From an uncultured Bacteroidales bacterium (GTDB lineage Bacteria > Bacteroidota > Bacteroidia > Bacteroidales > Marinilabiliaceae), in assembly GCA_937892255.1 (NCBI GenBank), contig CALAUL010000049.1, forward strand, positions 1 to 64,000: 64,000 bases of DNA. Reading direction: 5' to 3'. The first letter of the stretch is position 1, and every line of letters begins with the position of its first letter. Below the pieces are notes generated by a model. That model was not told the origin of the DNA. It worked only from the letters and a program-made list of their open reading frames with translations, and searched no databases. A program made the translations under genes and the position numbers. Shown here in pieces: positions 1 to 8,171 of the stretch.

Positions 1-7
1 TTCAGGA

Positions 8-37
8 GAGCAAGGGAGGAGTTTTTCCTCTCTGCTC
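8..37. terminator. Imperfect hairpin at window edge
   Basis: GAGCAAGGGAGGA (8-20) can pair with TCCTCTCTGCTC (26-37) across a short T-rich loop. It may be the end of a transcript lying left of the window or a leader structure of the next gene. There is no clear downstream T-run, so the terminator reading is weak. Confidence 0.3.
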
Positions 38-79
38 ACTGAATTTATTTCAAACCTATACATCAATTGCATTTAAAAG

Positions 80-1819
80 TTGAATCTAGGTGCAAAAATT
101 ACTATCAGTAATGGAAGTGCTACAGCAGCAGGACTTGTCGGTAAAATGGATAGTGGCGCATTGAAAAACTGTTATGTATATTGCTATGACGGAAGTAGCA
201 TCGTTGATTCGGACGTAAATCCATTTAAAGTGTACCCAGCAGTAGGCAGTGTGACGGGAGATTATACTGCGAATAATTTGTATTACTGTTACACTAATGC
301 GGATAATCTTGCTGAGGGTAACACGTTAGTTGCTGCAACTTATATACAACCGTTGACTCCAGAAGGAACGTTTCTCAATCTCGACTTCACTAATCCGTTG
401 AAGTGGGAGGCTAAAAGCCAAAACACTGGAGTATGGCCCGGCACACCGGTATTGACATACACAGGCATTGAAGGAGAATATATAGAGAAAGACGGGGAGA
501 ATATCTTTGCAGCGGAGGTGAATGAGGCAGCAGATATGGAAGATTTAGCCACACTGCTAAGCCTCAGACCGGACGTATTTGAGGGAGCTGTCATCTCTCT
601 CACGGAAGATATAGACTATGCAACGGCGGACTCGGCGGCTTTGGATACACTCAAACGAATAGGAACAGCAGAAACACCGTTCAACGGAACATTCGACGGA
701 GGCGGACATGTCATAAAGAACTTGAAAGTCAATTCGGACAGCGACGGCAGTGGTGCTTTCTTTGGCGTCATAGGCAAAGACGCAGAGGTGAAGAACTTAC
801 ACTTTGAGAATGTGGAAGTTCGTGTGAATGAGATAAAAGATGAATATATAGAGAACGACACCATATATTTGGGAATCTTCGCCGACAAGTTGGAAGGCAC
901 GCTTACGAATGTCAGCTTCGTGGGTAATATACTCATAGAGGAGAATCTTGCCACCGACAAGGAAGTAAAACTCTGTTTCACCAGCGAAGGAACCGACTCG
1001 GCGTTTATAGACCATGCGTTTGTGTATATCCTCGACAAACAAGAAGAGCAACTCCCCGACGGCAACAAAGCATGTATCGTCATCAAACAGCATATCGGCA
1101 TCGGACGACGTGCCAAGCGAACACGCAAGACATGCTCTAACCGCAGAACAAGGAAAGTGTTGACTCTTGACCCGGACAAAGACTTAAGCGACGAGGAGAC
1201 AGCAGATATAAACAGCGAATATCGCGAGTTTACCGATGAAGAATTTGCTCGTGGCGACGTGGCTTACTGGCTCAACTACGCCGGCAAGGGTTACACGGGC
1301 GACTATATAGGCGATTGGTCACAGGGAGAGTTATATCCTATATATCAAGAAGATAATGCCAATACGTTAGTTAAGATAGTCTATACCATAGAGGGCAATG
1401 ATGATATTTCGTTCACTGCACCGACGTATGCCAACGTAGGCAGCGACATCACGATGACATACGACGAAATGCCCCTTTCAATAAAGGTTGACAACTTAGA
1501 TATATCGACAGCCTCGATAGGAGCATCGGAGACAAGCATAACAGTGCCATCAACAATAGAACCGATTGTTAACGTTGTGATGTCATACTACGAGACAAGT
1601 ACAAACGACATATACGAGGGAGACATAAGAGTAACAAGCTGTAATTCACAAATTAAAGTCGAGGGCGCAGAGGGAGAAATGGTACGTATAGTGTCGTTGC
1701 GCGGCATAGAGGTAATGAGCAAACAAGCCGAGAGCGACAACATGACAATTCGTCTGCCGCAGTCGGGAGTTTATATCGTCACCGTAGGCGACAAGAGTTT
1801 CAAAGTGGCGTGCAGATAA
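80..1819 (+). CDS. GLUG-repeat-like surface protein with type IX sorting domain (5' end uncertain)
   Basis: A large, acidic secreted-type protein, 579 codons from a TTG at 80. Residues near 12-30 (AGLVGK ... LKNCYV) and 195-245 (GTFDGGGHVIKNL, GAFFGVIG, VKNLHFENV) look like GLUG or beta-helix repeats typical of Bacteroidetes adhesin-like proteins. The last ~60 residues (GEMVRIVSLRG ... PQSGVYIVTVGDKSFKV) match the style of a type IX secretion C-terminal sorting domain, so export by T9SS and surface attachment are inferred. No signal peptide is visible, and an in-frame TAA lies at 74-76 directly before the TTG, so the gene is probably the 3' part of a longer gene that is interrupted or begins left of the window. 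Residues ~333-355 are oddly basic and do not resemble the rest. Function unknown. Confidence 0.6.
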   Translation: MNLGAKITISNGSATAAGLVGKMDSGALKNCYVYCYDGSSIVDSDVNPFKVYPAVGSVTGDYTANNLYYCYTNADNLAEGNTLVAATYIQPLTPEGTFLNLDFTNPLKWEAKSQNTGVWPGTPVLTYTGIEGEYIEKDGENIFAAEVNEAADMEDLATLLSLRPDVFEGAVISLTEDIDYATADSAALDTLKRIGTAETPFNGTFDGGGHVIKNLKVNSDSDGSGAFFGVIGKDAEVKNLHFENVEVRVNEIKDEYIENDTIYLGIFADKLEGTLTNVSFVGNILIEENLATDKEVKLCFTSEGTDSAFIDHAFVYILDKQEEQLPDGNKACIVIKQHIGIGRRAKRTRKTCSNRRTRKVLTLDPDKDLSDEETADINSEYREFTDEEFARGDVAYWLNYAGKGYTGDYIGDWSQGELYPIYQEDNANTLVKIVYTIEGNDDISFTAPTYANVGSDITMTYDEMPLSIKVDNLDISTASIGASETSITVPSTIEPIVNVVMSYYETSTNDIYEGDIRVTSCNSQIKVEGAEGEMVRIVSLRGIEVMSKQAESDNMTIRLPQSGVYIVTVGDKSFKVACR

Positions 1820-1915
1820 TACAAAAACTTTTTGTCTAAAAGATTGTAAAATAATGTAATATGAGAACGATAACAAAATGGTGGTAAAATTTACAAACAA
1901 AAAACGCATAAAATG

Positions 1916-1946
1916 TTTGTAAATATAAAAATAAGCACTACCTTTG
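1916..1946 (+). promoter_or_regulatory. Bacteroidetes-type promoter of tRNA-Arg
   Basis: TTTG (1916-1919), a 19-base spacer and TACCTTTG (1939-1946) match the Bacteroides -33/-7 consensus TTTG-N19-21-TAnnTTTG. Predicted start is about 1952, roughly 14 bases ahead of the tRNA. Confidence 0.75.
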
Positions 1947-1965
1947 CATCGTTTTCATAGAAGAT

Positions 1966-2039
1966 GGTACCGTAGCACAATGGATTAATGCCCCTGGTTA
2001 CGGCCCAGGAGATTGGGGGTTCGAATCCCTCCGGTATCA
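1966..2039 (+). tRNA. tRNA-Arg (anticodon ACG)
   Basis: Cloverleaf read by eye: acceptor stem GGTACCG/CGGTATC (1966-1972 with 2032-2038), anticodon stem CCTGG/CCAGG enclosing loop TTACGGC with anticodon ACG, T-arm GGGGG/CCCTC with loop TTCGAAT, discriminator A at 2039. The D-stem is only about three pairs. CCA is not encoded (the next bases are CAA), so it must be added after transcription. ACG, after A34-to-inosine editing, reads CGU/CGC/CGA arginine codons. Confidence 0.93.
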
Positions 2040-2040
2040 C

Positions 2041-2074
2041 AAGACCTTGCAACGATGTTGCGAGGTCTTTTTTT
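2041..2074 (+). terminator. Intrinsic terminator after tRNA-Arg
   Basis: AGACCTTGCAAC pairs with GTTGCGAGGTCT around loop GAT (one G-T pair) and is followed by a run of T. Confidence 0.85.
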
Positions 2075-2109
2075 ATTGCGTTCTCAAGCATACTCTGGTT
2101 GGCAAAAAC

Positions 2110-2140
2110 TTTGTACAATTGACTATTTTGCCTACTTTTG
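2110..2140 (+). promoter_or_regulatory. Promoter of tsaD
   Basis: TTTG (2110-2113), 19-base spacer and TACTTTTG (2133-2140): a full match to the Bacteroides -33/-7 consensus. The predicted start is about 20 bases ahead of the ATG at 2169, which supports that start over in-frame extensions into the tRNA. Confidence 0.75.
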
Positions 2141-2168
2141 TCGTTGTTATATAACCAAAGAAATTACA

Positions 2169-3182
2169 ATGGCTGTAGTTATTTTAGGCATAGAGTCGTC
2201 GTGTGACGACACATCAGCATCGGTGATACGCGACGGAGAAGTGCTTTCGAATGTCATAGCCGGTCAGGTCGTGCATATCCACTATGGAGGCGTCGTGCCG
2301 GAGTTGGCGTCACGAGCACATCAACAAAATATTATTCCGGTGGTAAATAAAGCCATAGCCGACGCAGGAATATCATTAGACGACATTGATGCTATCGCCT
2401 TCACGCGAGGTCCGGGACTTATGGGTTCTCTACATGTCGGAACGTCTTTCGCCAAGGGCTTCGCTCTGGCACGTGGCATTAAAATGGTTGATGTCAACCA
2501 CCTGCAGGCACATGTCTCGGCTCATTTTATCAAAGAAGAGGGGAAAGAACTTCCCTCATTCCCATTCCTTTGTCTTCTTGTCTCAGGCGGCAACAGTCAG
2601 ATACTTCTTGTTAGAGACTACATGGACATGGAAATAATAGGACAGACTATTGACGATGCGGCGGGAGAAGCTTTTGACAAATGCGCAAAAGCCATAGGTC
2701 TGCCATATCCCGGAGGTCCGGTCATTGACAAACTTGCCAAAGAGGGCAATCCAGATGCTTTTGCATTCGCCAAACCTCAAATTAAGAACTACGACTACAG
2801 TTTCAGCGGACTCAAGACATCGTTTCTCTACACTCTGCGCGATGCTCTGAAAGATGACCCCGACTTCATCGAAAAGAACAAAGCCGACATCTGTGCCTCG
2901 TTGCAGAAGACAGTCGTCGACATTCTCATGAAGAAACTCATCAAGGCGGCGAAAGATCTTAAAATCACAAATATCGCTCTTGCCGGTGGCGTATCTGCCA
3001 ATTCCGGTTTGCGTTCCGCTTTTGAAGGACTCAACAAAAAATACGGTTGGAAGGTCTTCATACCTAAGTTTGCCTACACAACCGACAATGCGGCAATGGT
3101 GGCAAGTGCAGGATATAGAAAATATCTCAAAGGAATCTTTGCCGACCAGTCTGTTGCGCCTTATTCACGAACTATAATTTGA
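2169..3182 (+). CDS. tsaD: tRNA threonylcarbamoyladenosine biosynthesis transferase TsaD
   Basis: Transfers the threonylcarbamoyl group from threonylcarbamoyl-AMP to A37 of ANN-decoding tRNAs, with TsaB and TsaE, in the cytoplasm. The 337-residue length is normal for the family. The start MAVVILGIESSCDDTS is the canonical N-terminus; the metal-ligand motif HLQAH, the loop LVSGGNSQ, the nucleotide-binding GQTIDDAAGEAFDK region and ALAGGVSANSGLR are all present. The ATG at 2169 was chosen because the frame extends upstream only into the tRNA and promoter. Only 12 bases separate its stop from the PqqD-like gene, so the following cluster may be co-transcribed with it. Confidence 0.95.
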   Translation: MAVVILGIESSCDDTSASVIRDGEVLSNVIAGQVVHIHYGGVVPELASRAHQQNIIPVVNKAIADAGISLDDIDAIAFTRGPGLMGSLHVGTSFAKGFALARGIKMVDVNHLQAHVSAHFIKEEGKELPSFPFLCLLVSGGNSQILLVRDYMDMEIIGQTIDDAAGEAFDKCAKAIGLPYPGGPVIDKLAKEGNPDAFAFAKPQIKNYDYSFSGLKTSFLYTLRDALKDDPDFIEKNKADICASLQKTVVDILMKKLIKAAKDLKITNIALAGGVSANSGLRSAFEGLNKKYGWKVFIPKFAYTTDNAAMVASAGYRKYLKGIFADQSVAPYSRTII

Positions 3183-3194
3183 CATGATACAGTA

Positions 3195-3476
3195 ATGAGA
3201 TACAAAAGAAACGATAACTATATTGTCAATGAAGTGGCCGGCGACATGGTATTGATACCGGTGAGTAATAGTGTAGCCGACATGGGAAGTATGCTTGTGC
3301 TCAATGAAACGAGTGTGTTTATTTTGGAATGTATGGAGTCGCCTGTCGCTGTCGAAGATATCGTGGCAGAGTTTCAGACGGCTTACGACTGTCCCGATGA
3401 GGCAGAACTACGTGGCGACATCATGGAGTTCTTATCGCAAATGATAAACCGAGGTTTTGTCTCAATTATAGACTGA
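3195..3476 (+). CDS. PqqD-family peptide-binding protein
   Basis: A 93-residue stand-alone PqqD-like domain, the RiPP recognition element fold that binds leader peptides and presents them to modifying enzymes. Seen: the GDMVLIPVSNSVADMGSMLVLNETS strand region followed by a helical C-terminal half (VEDIVAEF ... MEFLSQMINRGFV), the usual PqqD layout. It is the first gene of a tight plus-strand cluster (10 bases to the HprK-like kinase). By family knowledge it would recruit a precursor peptide to the neighbouring enzymes; no radical SAM or cyclase partner is nearby, so its client is unknown. Confidence 0.8.
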   Translation: MRYKRNDNYIVNEVAGDMVLIPVSNSVADMGSMLVLNETSVFILECMESPVAVEDIVAEFQTAYDCPDEAELRGDIMEFLSQMINRGFVSIID

Positions 3477-3485
3477 TATATCAAG

Positions 3486-4361
3486 ATGAAGATATACACC
3501 AACATAGCCGGCGTAACATTTTCCTTTAGTACTGAGGACGGAACACCTTTCACGGAGGAGAGTGTGGTGTTTCGTGGTTTTGCTTGTGCCCACGTGTCGG
3601 AAGCCGACTATGATATTGTCGTGCGTAAAGTGTCTGTTCCCCATGTTATCGATAAGACGATTGGACACCTTGGCGAAGGTGAAAATATCGGACACACATG
3701 GCATATTGCTATTTCCGACAACGAAGAAATTATTACTGTTGTCTTTGACGTCTCACCATGTTATAGTACTGCCCGACTTGTACTTAAAGGAACTACGGGC
3801 GTCATGGAGTTGTGCCCAAAGACGTTGTCTTGCCGGCAGGAAATGGACGCATATATCTTTCCGCTCTTTAACCTCATGTTGAATAGAACACTCCACCGAC
3901 GCAATGGTATCCTCGTTCACTCCTCGGTAGTTGATGATGGAGGCAAAGGATATCTCTTTACGGCGGTCTCGGGGACGGGTAAGTCGACAATGGCACGTAT
4001 ATGGCAGTCATGTGGTGCGACAATCGTTAACGACGACATGATAGTCCTGAAAACAGAATCGGAAGGTATCGTCACGGCGTCAAATATCGCAATGCCTTAC
4101 TACGTCTCTTCGCCCGCAACGGTCGCACTTAAAGGAATATTCCTAATCTCTCAGTCGAAGAGTAATTTCATACGACCTCTGACAGGAGCAAAGGCTGTGC
4201 TCCGACTTCTTTCCAATACCATATATCACCCGATTAACAAAGAAGTTGCATCTCGTCATCTCAACATTGTGAGTGCTATAGCGTCTCGTGTGCCTATCTT
4301 CGAACTTGGCTTCAAGCCTGACGCAGACATCGTTGACGATATACGCAATCTTAACCTGTAG
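3486..4361 (+). CDS. HprK/PEPCK-like kinase of a peptide-maturation cluster
   Basis: 291 residues. The C-terminal half carries a P-loop (AVSGTGKST, about residues 159-167) after LVHSSVVDDGG, and a following acidic pair in IVNDDMIVL (~181-183), as in HPr serine kinase/phosphorylase-like proteins. The N-terminal ~140 residues are a variable domain unlike true HprK, and no HPr is encoded nearby. HprK-like kinases beside PqqD-like proteins are known from lasso-peptide clusters, where they phosphorylate the precursor; here that role is inference. It could also phosphorylate another small protein. Confidence 0.7.
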   Translation: MKIYTNIAGVTFSFSTEDGTPFTEESVVFRGFACAHVSEADYDIVVRKVSVPHVIDKTIGHLGEGENIGHTWHIAISDNEEIITVVFDVSPCYSTARLVLKGTTGVMELCPKTLSCRQEMDAYIFPLFNLMLNRTLHRRNGILVHSSVVDDGGKGYLFTAVSGTGKSTMARIWQSCGATIVNDDMIVLKTESEGIVTASNIAMPYYVSSPATVALKGIFLISQSKSNFIRPLTGAKAVLRLLSNTIYHPINKEVASRHLNIVSAIASRVPIFELGFKPDADIVDDIRNLNL

Positions 4362-4388
4362 ATTCTCCTTAATAAAACATCTTTTCCC

Positions 4389-4832
4389 ATGCTAAACATC
4401 GAACTCAACGAATTGATGACTTCACTGCTTGAGAACGGAATATCCGTTGATGTCGTAGGTTCAGGAATAAGTATGTTCCCTCTTATACCGCCGCAATCTA
4501 TGATACGCATCTCTCCGCAAAGGAATATCACTCGGGGAAGTATAGCAGTGTTCAGACGTAAAGACGGTAAATATATAGCACACAGAGTAGTGAAAACCGA
4601 TGATGGCGTAGTATGTCGCGGAGATTCATGTCTCAACAGTGACCCTCTGCTGACCTCTGACAATATCGTGGGAACTGTCTCACACGTCACAATACGAGGC
4701 AGAATGTTTTCGCTCACCTCAAAATCGGCTCGACTATATGCACGCCTTACAATGGCGACATTCCCCGTCTCGGCACGTCTCAATAACATCATGGCTCGCT
4801 TGGCTCTCAAACTAAAACTTATCCGACTATGA
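4389..4832 (+). CDS. S24/S26-like signal peptidase family protein
   Basis: 147 residues. SGISMFPLIPPQSMIRI (~25-41) is the nucleophile region of S26 peptidases (serine in SGISMFP); then GSIAVFRRKDGKYIAHRVV and RGDSCLNSDPLL (the GDN-like segment) and GTVSHV follow in family order. No membrane helix is evident around the catalytic serine and the C-terminus is basic. The lysine of the usual Ser-Lys dyad is not obvious; the histidine in AHRVV may serve instead, as in SipW-type members. It overlaps the ABC transporter gene by four bases (ATGA), implying coupled translation. A role in cleaving the exported peptide is inferred. Confidence 0.7.
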   Translation: MLNIELNELMTSLLENGISVDVVGSGISMFPLIPPQSMIRISPQRNITRGSIAVFRRKDGKYIAHRVVKTDDGVVCRGDSCLNSDPLLTSDNIVGTVSHVTIRGRMFSLTSKSARLYARLTMATFPVSARLNNIMARLALKLKLIRL

Positions 4833-6625
4833 CACTGACGTATATATTTCGTGCGATTAAGCTCATTTGGAAAAGCTCTCCAAAAAGTTCCCTGCTCAAT
4901 GCATTCTTTGTTGTTGTAAGAGGAGTGTTGCCTCTGCTCATGCTCTATATCATTAAGCAACTTATCGACACGCTGATAACAAGTGTCAAGACTGCGTCTG
5001 TAAATACCGATATAAAGTCGATTGTGATGTCTGATTTTTCGTTTCTTCTCGTTGCGGTGGCAGTGCTTTTTGTGCTCAATTCGTTGGGAGCGTCGTTGCA
5101 TACTCTCGTCAAGGAGAAACAGACATTTTCGCTTCGACAGTCCATCGCAAAGATAATTCACGACAAAGCAGAAAAGATAGCATACGTCAACTTTGAAGAT
5201 CCGAAGTTTCAAGATGCTTTTCACCGAGCAGTGAGCGAGTCGAAAGACAAACCTCAGCAGATATTTTACAACCTTCTCGGTGCAATGCAGTCGACAATAA
5301 CGCTTTGTGCATTTGGATATATTCTGCTCTCGATACACTGGCTCATGCCTATCATGATACTCTTCATCGCGCTTCCTATCGTCGTCTTGCGCATATACTT
5401 CTCGCGTAAGTTCTACGCCATACGCAGAGAACAGACGACAGAAGAGAGACGTCTCAATTATTACTCTCGTATTCTCACCGCCAAGGAATTTGCAAAAGAG
5501 TTGCGACTCTTCGGTCTTGGCAAGATATACAAAAAGAAGTATGACGACACAGCAACGGAGCTACATCACACACGTGAGAATGTGCTTCTTCGCAACACCC
5601 TCCACGAAGCATTGACACAGCTTGCCATATCTGCGCTGATGGTTGTGGTGTTTGTATTTGTCATACATCAGACACTCCTCGGAACAATAACAATAGGCGC
5701 GATAGCTATGTATTTCATGGCCCTATATCGTTCTTACGGCATGGCGCAAAACCTCTTGCAACATATCGCCTCTATCTACGATTCTAACCTCTACCTCAAA
5801 AACCTTTTCGAGTTTATCGATATGCCTATCGATACCCACAACGACAATGTTACATCTGTGACGCAAGCCGATTCGAAGTCCGATATAGTATACTCTCTGC
5901 GCAACTGCTCGTTCAAATATCCAAATACACAACGCACCGTCCTCAATGATATCTCCCTTGATATTCGACGCAATGAGATTATCTCTATAGTGGGGTGCAA
6001 TGGTTCGGGTAAAAGTACTCTCGTCAAGCTCCTCTGTGGACTCTACGAACCGACTTCCGGCATCATAACGCTCAATGGAAAACAACTCTTGTCGTTCTCC
6101 CCTGACGAGTTGAGTGATAATATAACGGCTATTTTTCAGGATTTTATGCTCTATAATGCATCTGCGCATGATAATATCTACTATGGCAACATCGCCGAAG
6201 CTCCTGACACAGACCGTGTCATAACATCGGCTCATAAGTCTGGCATTGCGCCAGTATTTGAAAATCTGAAGAATGGCTATAATACAGCTCTCGGAAACCT
6301 CTTTCCCGACAGTGAAATGCTCTCGCAAGGCGAATGGCAACGTACGGCATTGGCACGCTCTTTTTACAGTAAGGCGGGCATTATAATACTCGACGAACCG
6401 ACATCTTCGCTCGATGCTTTCACAGAAGCCGCCCTTGTAGATAATTTCCGGCAGATAACAAACGGTCGCACGGCAATCATCATTTCTCATCGACTTTCAA
6501 CTATCCGCATGGCTGACCGTATTGTTGTTCTCGACAATAAAAGAATATGCGAGATGGGAACTTTCGACCAACTCATCTCTCAAGACGGACTCTTTGCTCG
6601 TATGGTTCACAGTCTTAACAAATAA
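4829..6625 (+). CDS. ABC transporter with fused membrane and ATPase domains
   Basis: 598 residues. Residues ~15-310 hold about six transmembrane helices of the exporter type; the ATPase domain follows with Walker A VGCNGSGKST (~388-397), signature LSQGEWQR (~498), Walker B IIILDEPTSSLD (~517) and switch histidine ISHR. It lacks an N-terminal C39 peptidase domain, so it would need a separate protease, consistent with the S26-like gene that overlaps it. Such exporters in PqqD/HprK neighbourhoods export modified peptides; the substrate here is unknown. It ends the cluster, facing the convergent plug gene with 43 bases between. Confidence 0.88.
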   Translation: MTLTYIFRAIKLIWKSSPKSSLLNAFFVVVRGVLPLLMLYIIKQLIDTLITSVKTASVNTDIKSIVMSDFSFLLVAVAVLFVLNSLGASLHTLVKEKQTFSLRQSIAKIIHDKAEKIAYVNFEDPKFQDAFHRAVSESKDKPQQIFYNLLGAMQSTITLCAFGYILLSIHWLMPIMILFIALPIVVLRIYFSRKFYAIRREQTTEERRLNYYSRILTAKEFAKELRLFGLGKIYKKKYDDTATELHHTRENVLLRNTLHEALTQLAISALMVVVFVFVIHQTLLGTITIGAIAMYFMALYRSYGMAQNLLQHIASIYDSNLYLKNLFEFIDMPIDTHNDNVTSVTQADSKSDIVYSLRNCSFKYPNTQRTVLNDISLDIRRNEIISIVGCNGSGKSTLVKLLCGLYEPTSGIITLNGKQLLSFSPDELSDNITAIFQDFMLYNASAHDNIYYGNIAEAPDTDRVITSAHKSGIAPVFENLKNGYNTALGNLFPDSEMLSQGEWQRTALARSFYSKAGIIILDEPTSSLDAFTEAALVDNFRQITNGRTAIIISHRLSTIRMADRIVVLDNKRICEMGTFDQLISQDGLFARMVHSLNK

Positions 6626-6668
6626 GAAACTGCGTTCATTTGCTGAGATAATGATTTTCTAAATTTCG

Positions 6669-8060
6669 CTATCTGATAAATACATTCGGAGAAGTCAGAG
6701 AATTGTGCTTCTTGAAGCCAACTAAGCGGTCGTAAGTGTCAGAGTACGAACGATAATATACGGCTATGTAATAGTCGTTTTCGGTCTCAGCGAATGAGTT
6801 TTCGTAAAACGAAGAAGTTACATATCCCGGAATTTCATGAGGACAAGCGAGATATTTATAATTGTGCAAACCTTGTTTGACCCATAATGTTGCGGTATAA
6901 GCTTTTAACTCCGGTTGATATGTCATCTTGTTGCGTTCGGAAAGCGTATAACCGGTGAGTTCTCCAAATACGTAGACATCAGCATCGTTAGTCGGAGAAG
7001 GGAGCGTGAAATGAACAATCTGATAATCGGCGGCTATAGCAGGGTCGTCATGAATATAGCGTGCTTCGATGTATTGTCCGCCATTGAAATCTTCGTAGAA
7101 AGAGTAACCTTTGGGCATTCCGTCGGGACATAGCGTAAAGTGATAATATGGGTCGTGGAAATCTATCGAGACGACATTTGACGGAGTGTATTTCAGATTG
7201 CGAGTATCGAGCCAACGATATTCGTTGCCGGCTTCGAAAGCCAATATCTCACCACCTTCGTATATGGCCTCGTCGGAACGAATAAATGTCGGTGTTTCTA
7301 TATAGCGACGAGTGTCAAATCGTTGATTTTGCCAACAAACCACTTTGAGTTCTTCGGAATAGTTGTTAATGTCAAGTTGTGCATGTTTGACGGACACGGA
7401 TAGATTTTGTGTCGACAAATCGGTCTGTCGTCTGCGAGTCATCATCGGAGCGTTGCCCTCGTGACGAACTATGCGACTGTCGATTCCGACGATATCTTCA
7501 CAAATCATGAAGGCAAAAGAGAGTAACAATTCGTCAGATGTGGCGTCGTAAATCCTCATGATGTAGTTGCCCGACAACTTGAGCATATCGGTAGGCACAA
7601 TGAGGTCGTAGTGTACATAGTCGACAGTTGTGTTGAACGAAAAACGTGGTGTCTCAAGGTCGTATACCTTGTTGAATCCGTCGATGTATTCAACCTCCAT
7701 GAGGTCCGACGCATTCCATCGAGCATCGCAGTGAAGAAACTTCACATACAGCGAACGACTGTTCCCGTCAAGTTCGTCGAAAGCAACAGAAAGCCGTCTG
7801 TTGTTGTCGGCCTTAATACTATGATTCAGAATTGATGGCGCAGCAAAACACCCGTCAATGTCTCCCGTGTTTGTAGATGTTACACCAGCAAAACAATGAA
7901 CAGAACGGCCTTCGGAAGTAAGGTTGTCAGGTGCAACATTTTGCAACTCTGTGGCGTAAATGGAAGCGTTTGTAAAGCAGTTTGTAAACATTAACACAAA
8001 AAAAGCCGTGTAATTAAAGAAATTTTTCTTTAAATATTCGCGTATGAAGTATAAATTCAT
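6669..8060 (-). CDS. Type IX secretion system plug protein (DUF5103)
   Basis: 463 residues. An N-terminal hydrophobic stretch (FFNYTAFFVLMFTNCF) is followed by the DUF5103 pattern: FLHCDARWNASDLMEVEYIDGFNKVYD, then SFNTTVDYVHYDLIVP and SGNYIMRIYD, with the C-terminal carbohydrate-binding-like half (FHDPYYHFTL ... DVYVFGELTGY). In Flavobacterium the homologous Plug protein closes the SprA translocon from the periplasm. That matches the T9SS-type sorting domain at the left edge of the window. It is transcribed divergently from nqrA with 111 bases between. Confidence 0.82.
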   Translation of the reverse strand: MNLYFIREYLKKNFFNYTAFFVLMFTNCFTNASIYATELQNVAPDNLTSEGRSVHCFAGVTSTNTGDIDGCFAAPSILNHSIKADNNRRLSVAFDELDGNSRSLYVKFLHCDARWNASDLMEVEYIDGFNKVYDLETPRFSFNTTVDYVHYDLIVPTDMLKLSGNYIMRIYDATSDELLLSFAFMICEDIVGIDSRIVRHEGNAPMMTRRRQTDLSTQNLSVSVKHAQLDINNYSEELKVVCWQNQRFDTRRYIETPTFIRSDEAIYEGGEILAFEAGNEYRWLDTRNLKYTPSNVVSIDFHDPYYHFTLCPDGMPKGYSFYEDFNGGQYIEARYIHDDPAIAADYQIVHFTLPSPTNDADVYVFGELTGYTLSERNKMTYQPELKAYTATLWVKQGLHNYKYLACPHEIPGYVTSSFYENSFAETENDYYIAVYYRSYSDTYDRLVGFKKHNSLTSPNVFIR

Positions 8061-8171
8061 TTTCTTTGCAATGTTTTTGATAAAGCGTAATTAAAAGAAC
8101 GGCGTGCAAGAAAACAAAAAAAGAGAGAAAAAACAAAGAAATAACAATAAAAACCAATTCATCTCTAAACA

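Noticed and set aside
3486..4361. True HPr kinase/phosphorylase of carbon control
   Set aside because: The N-terminal half differs, no HPr gene is near, and the PqqD/exporter context points to a peptide substrate.
4256..5338. 360-codon open frame on the minus strand opposite the kinase, peptidase and ABC genes
   Set aside because: It overlaps three genes with clear family motifs, is rich in Arg, Cys and His like an antisense frame, and shows no recognisable domain.
5723..6490. 255-codon minus-strand frame inside the ABC transporter gene
   Set aside because: It lies opposite the Walker motifs of a certain gene; composition is that of a shadow frame.
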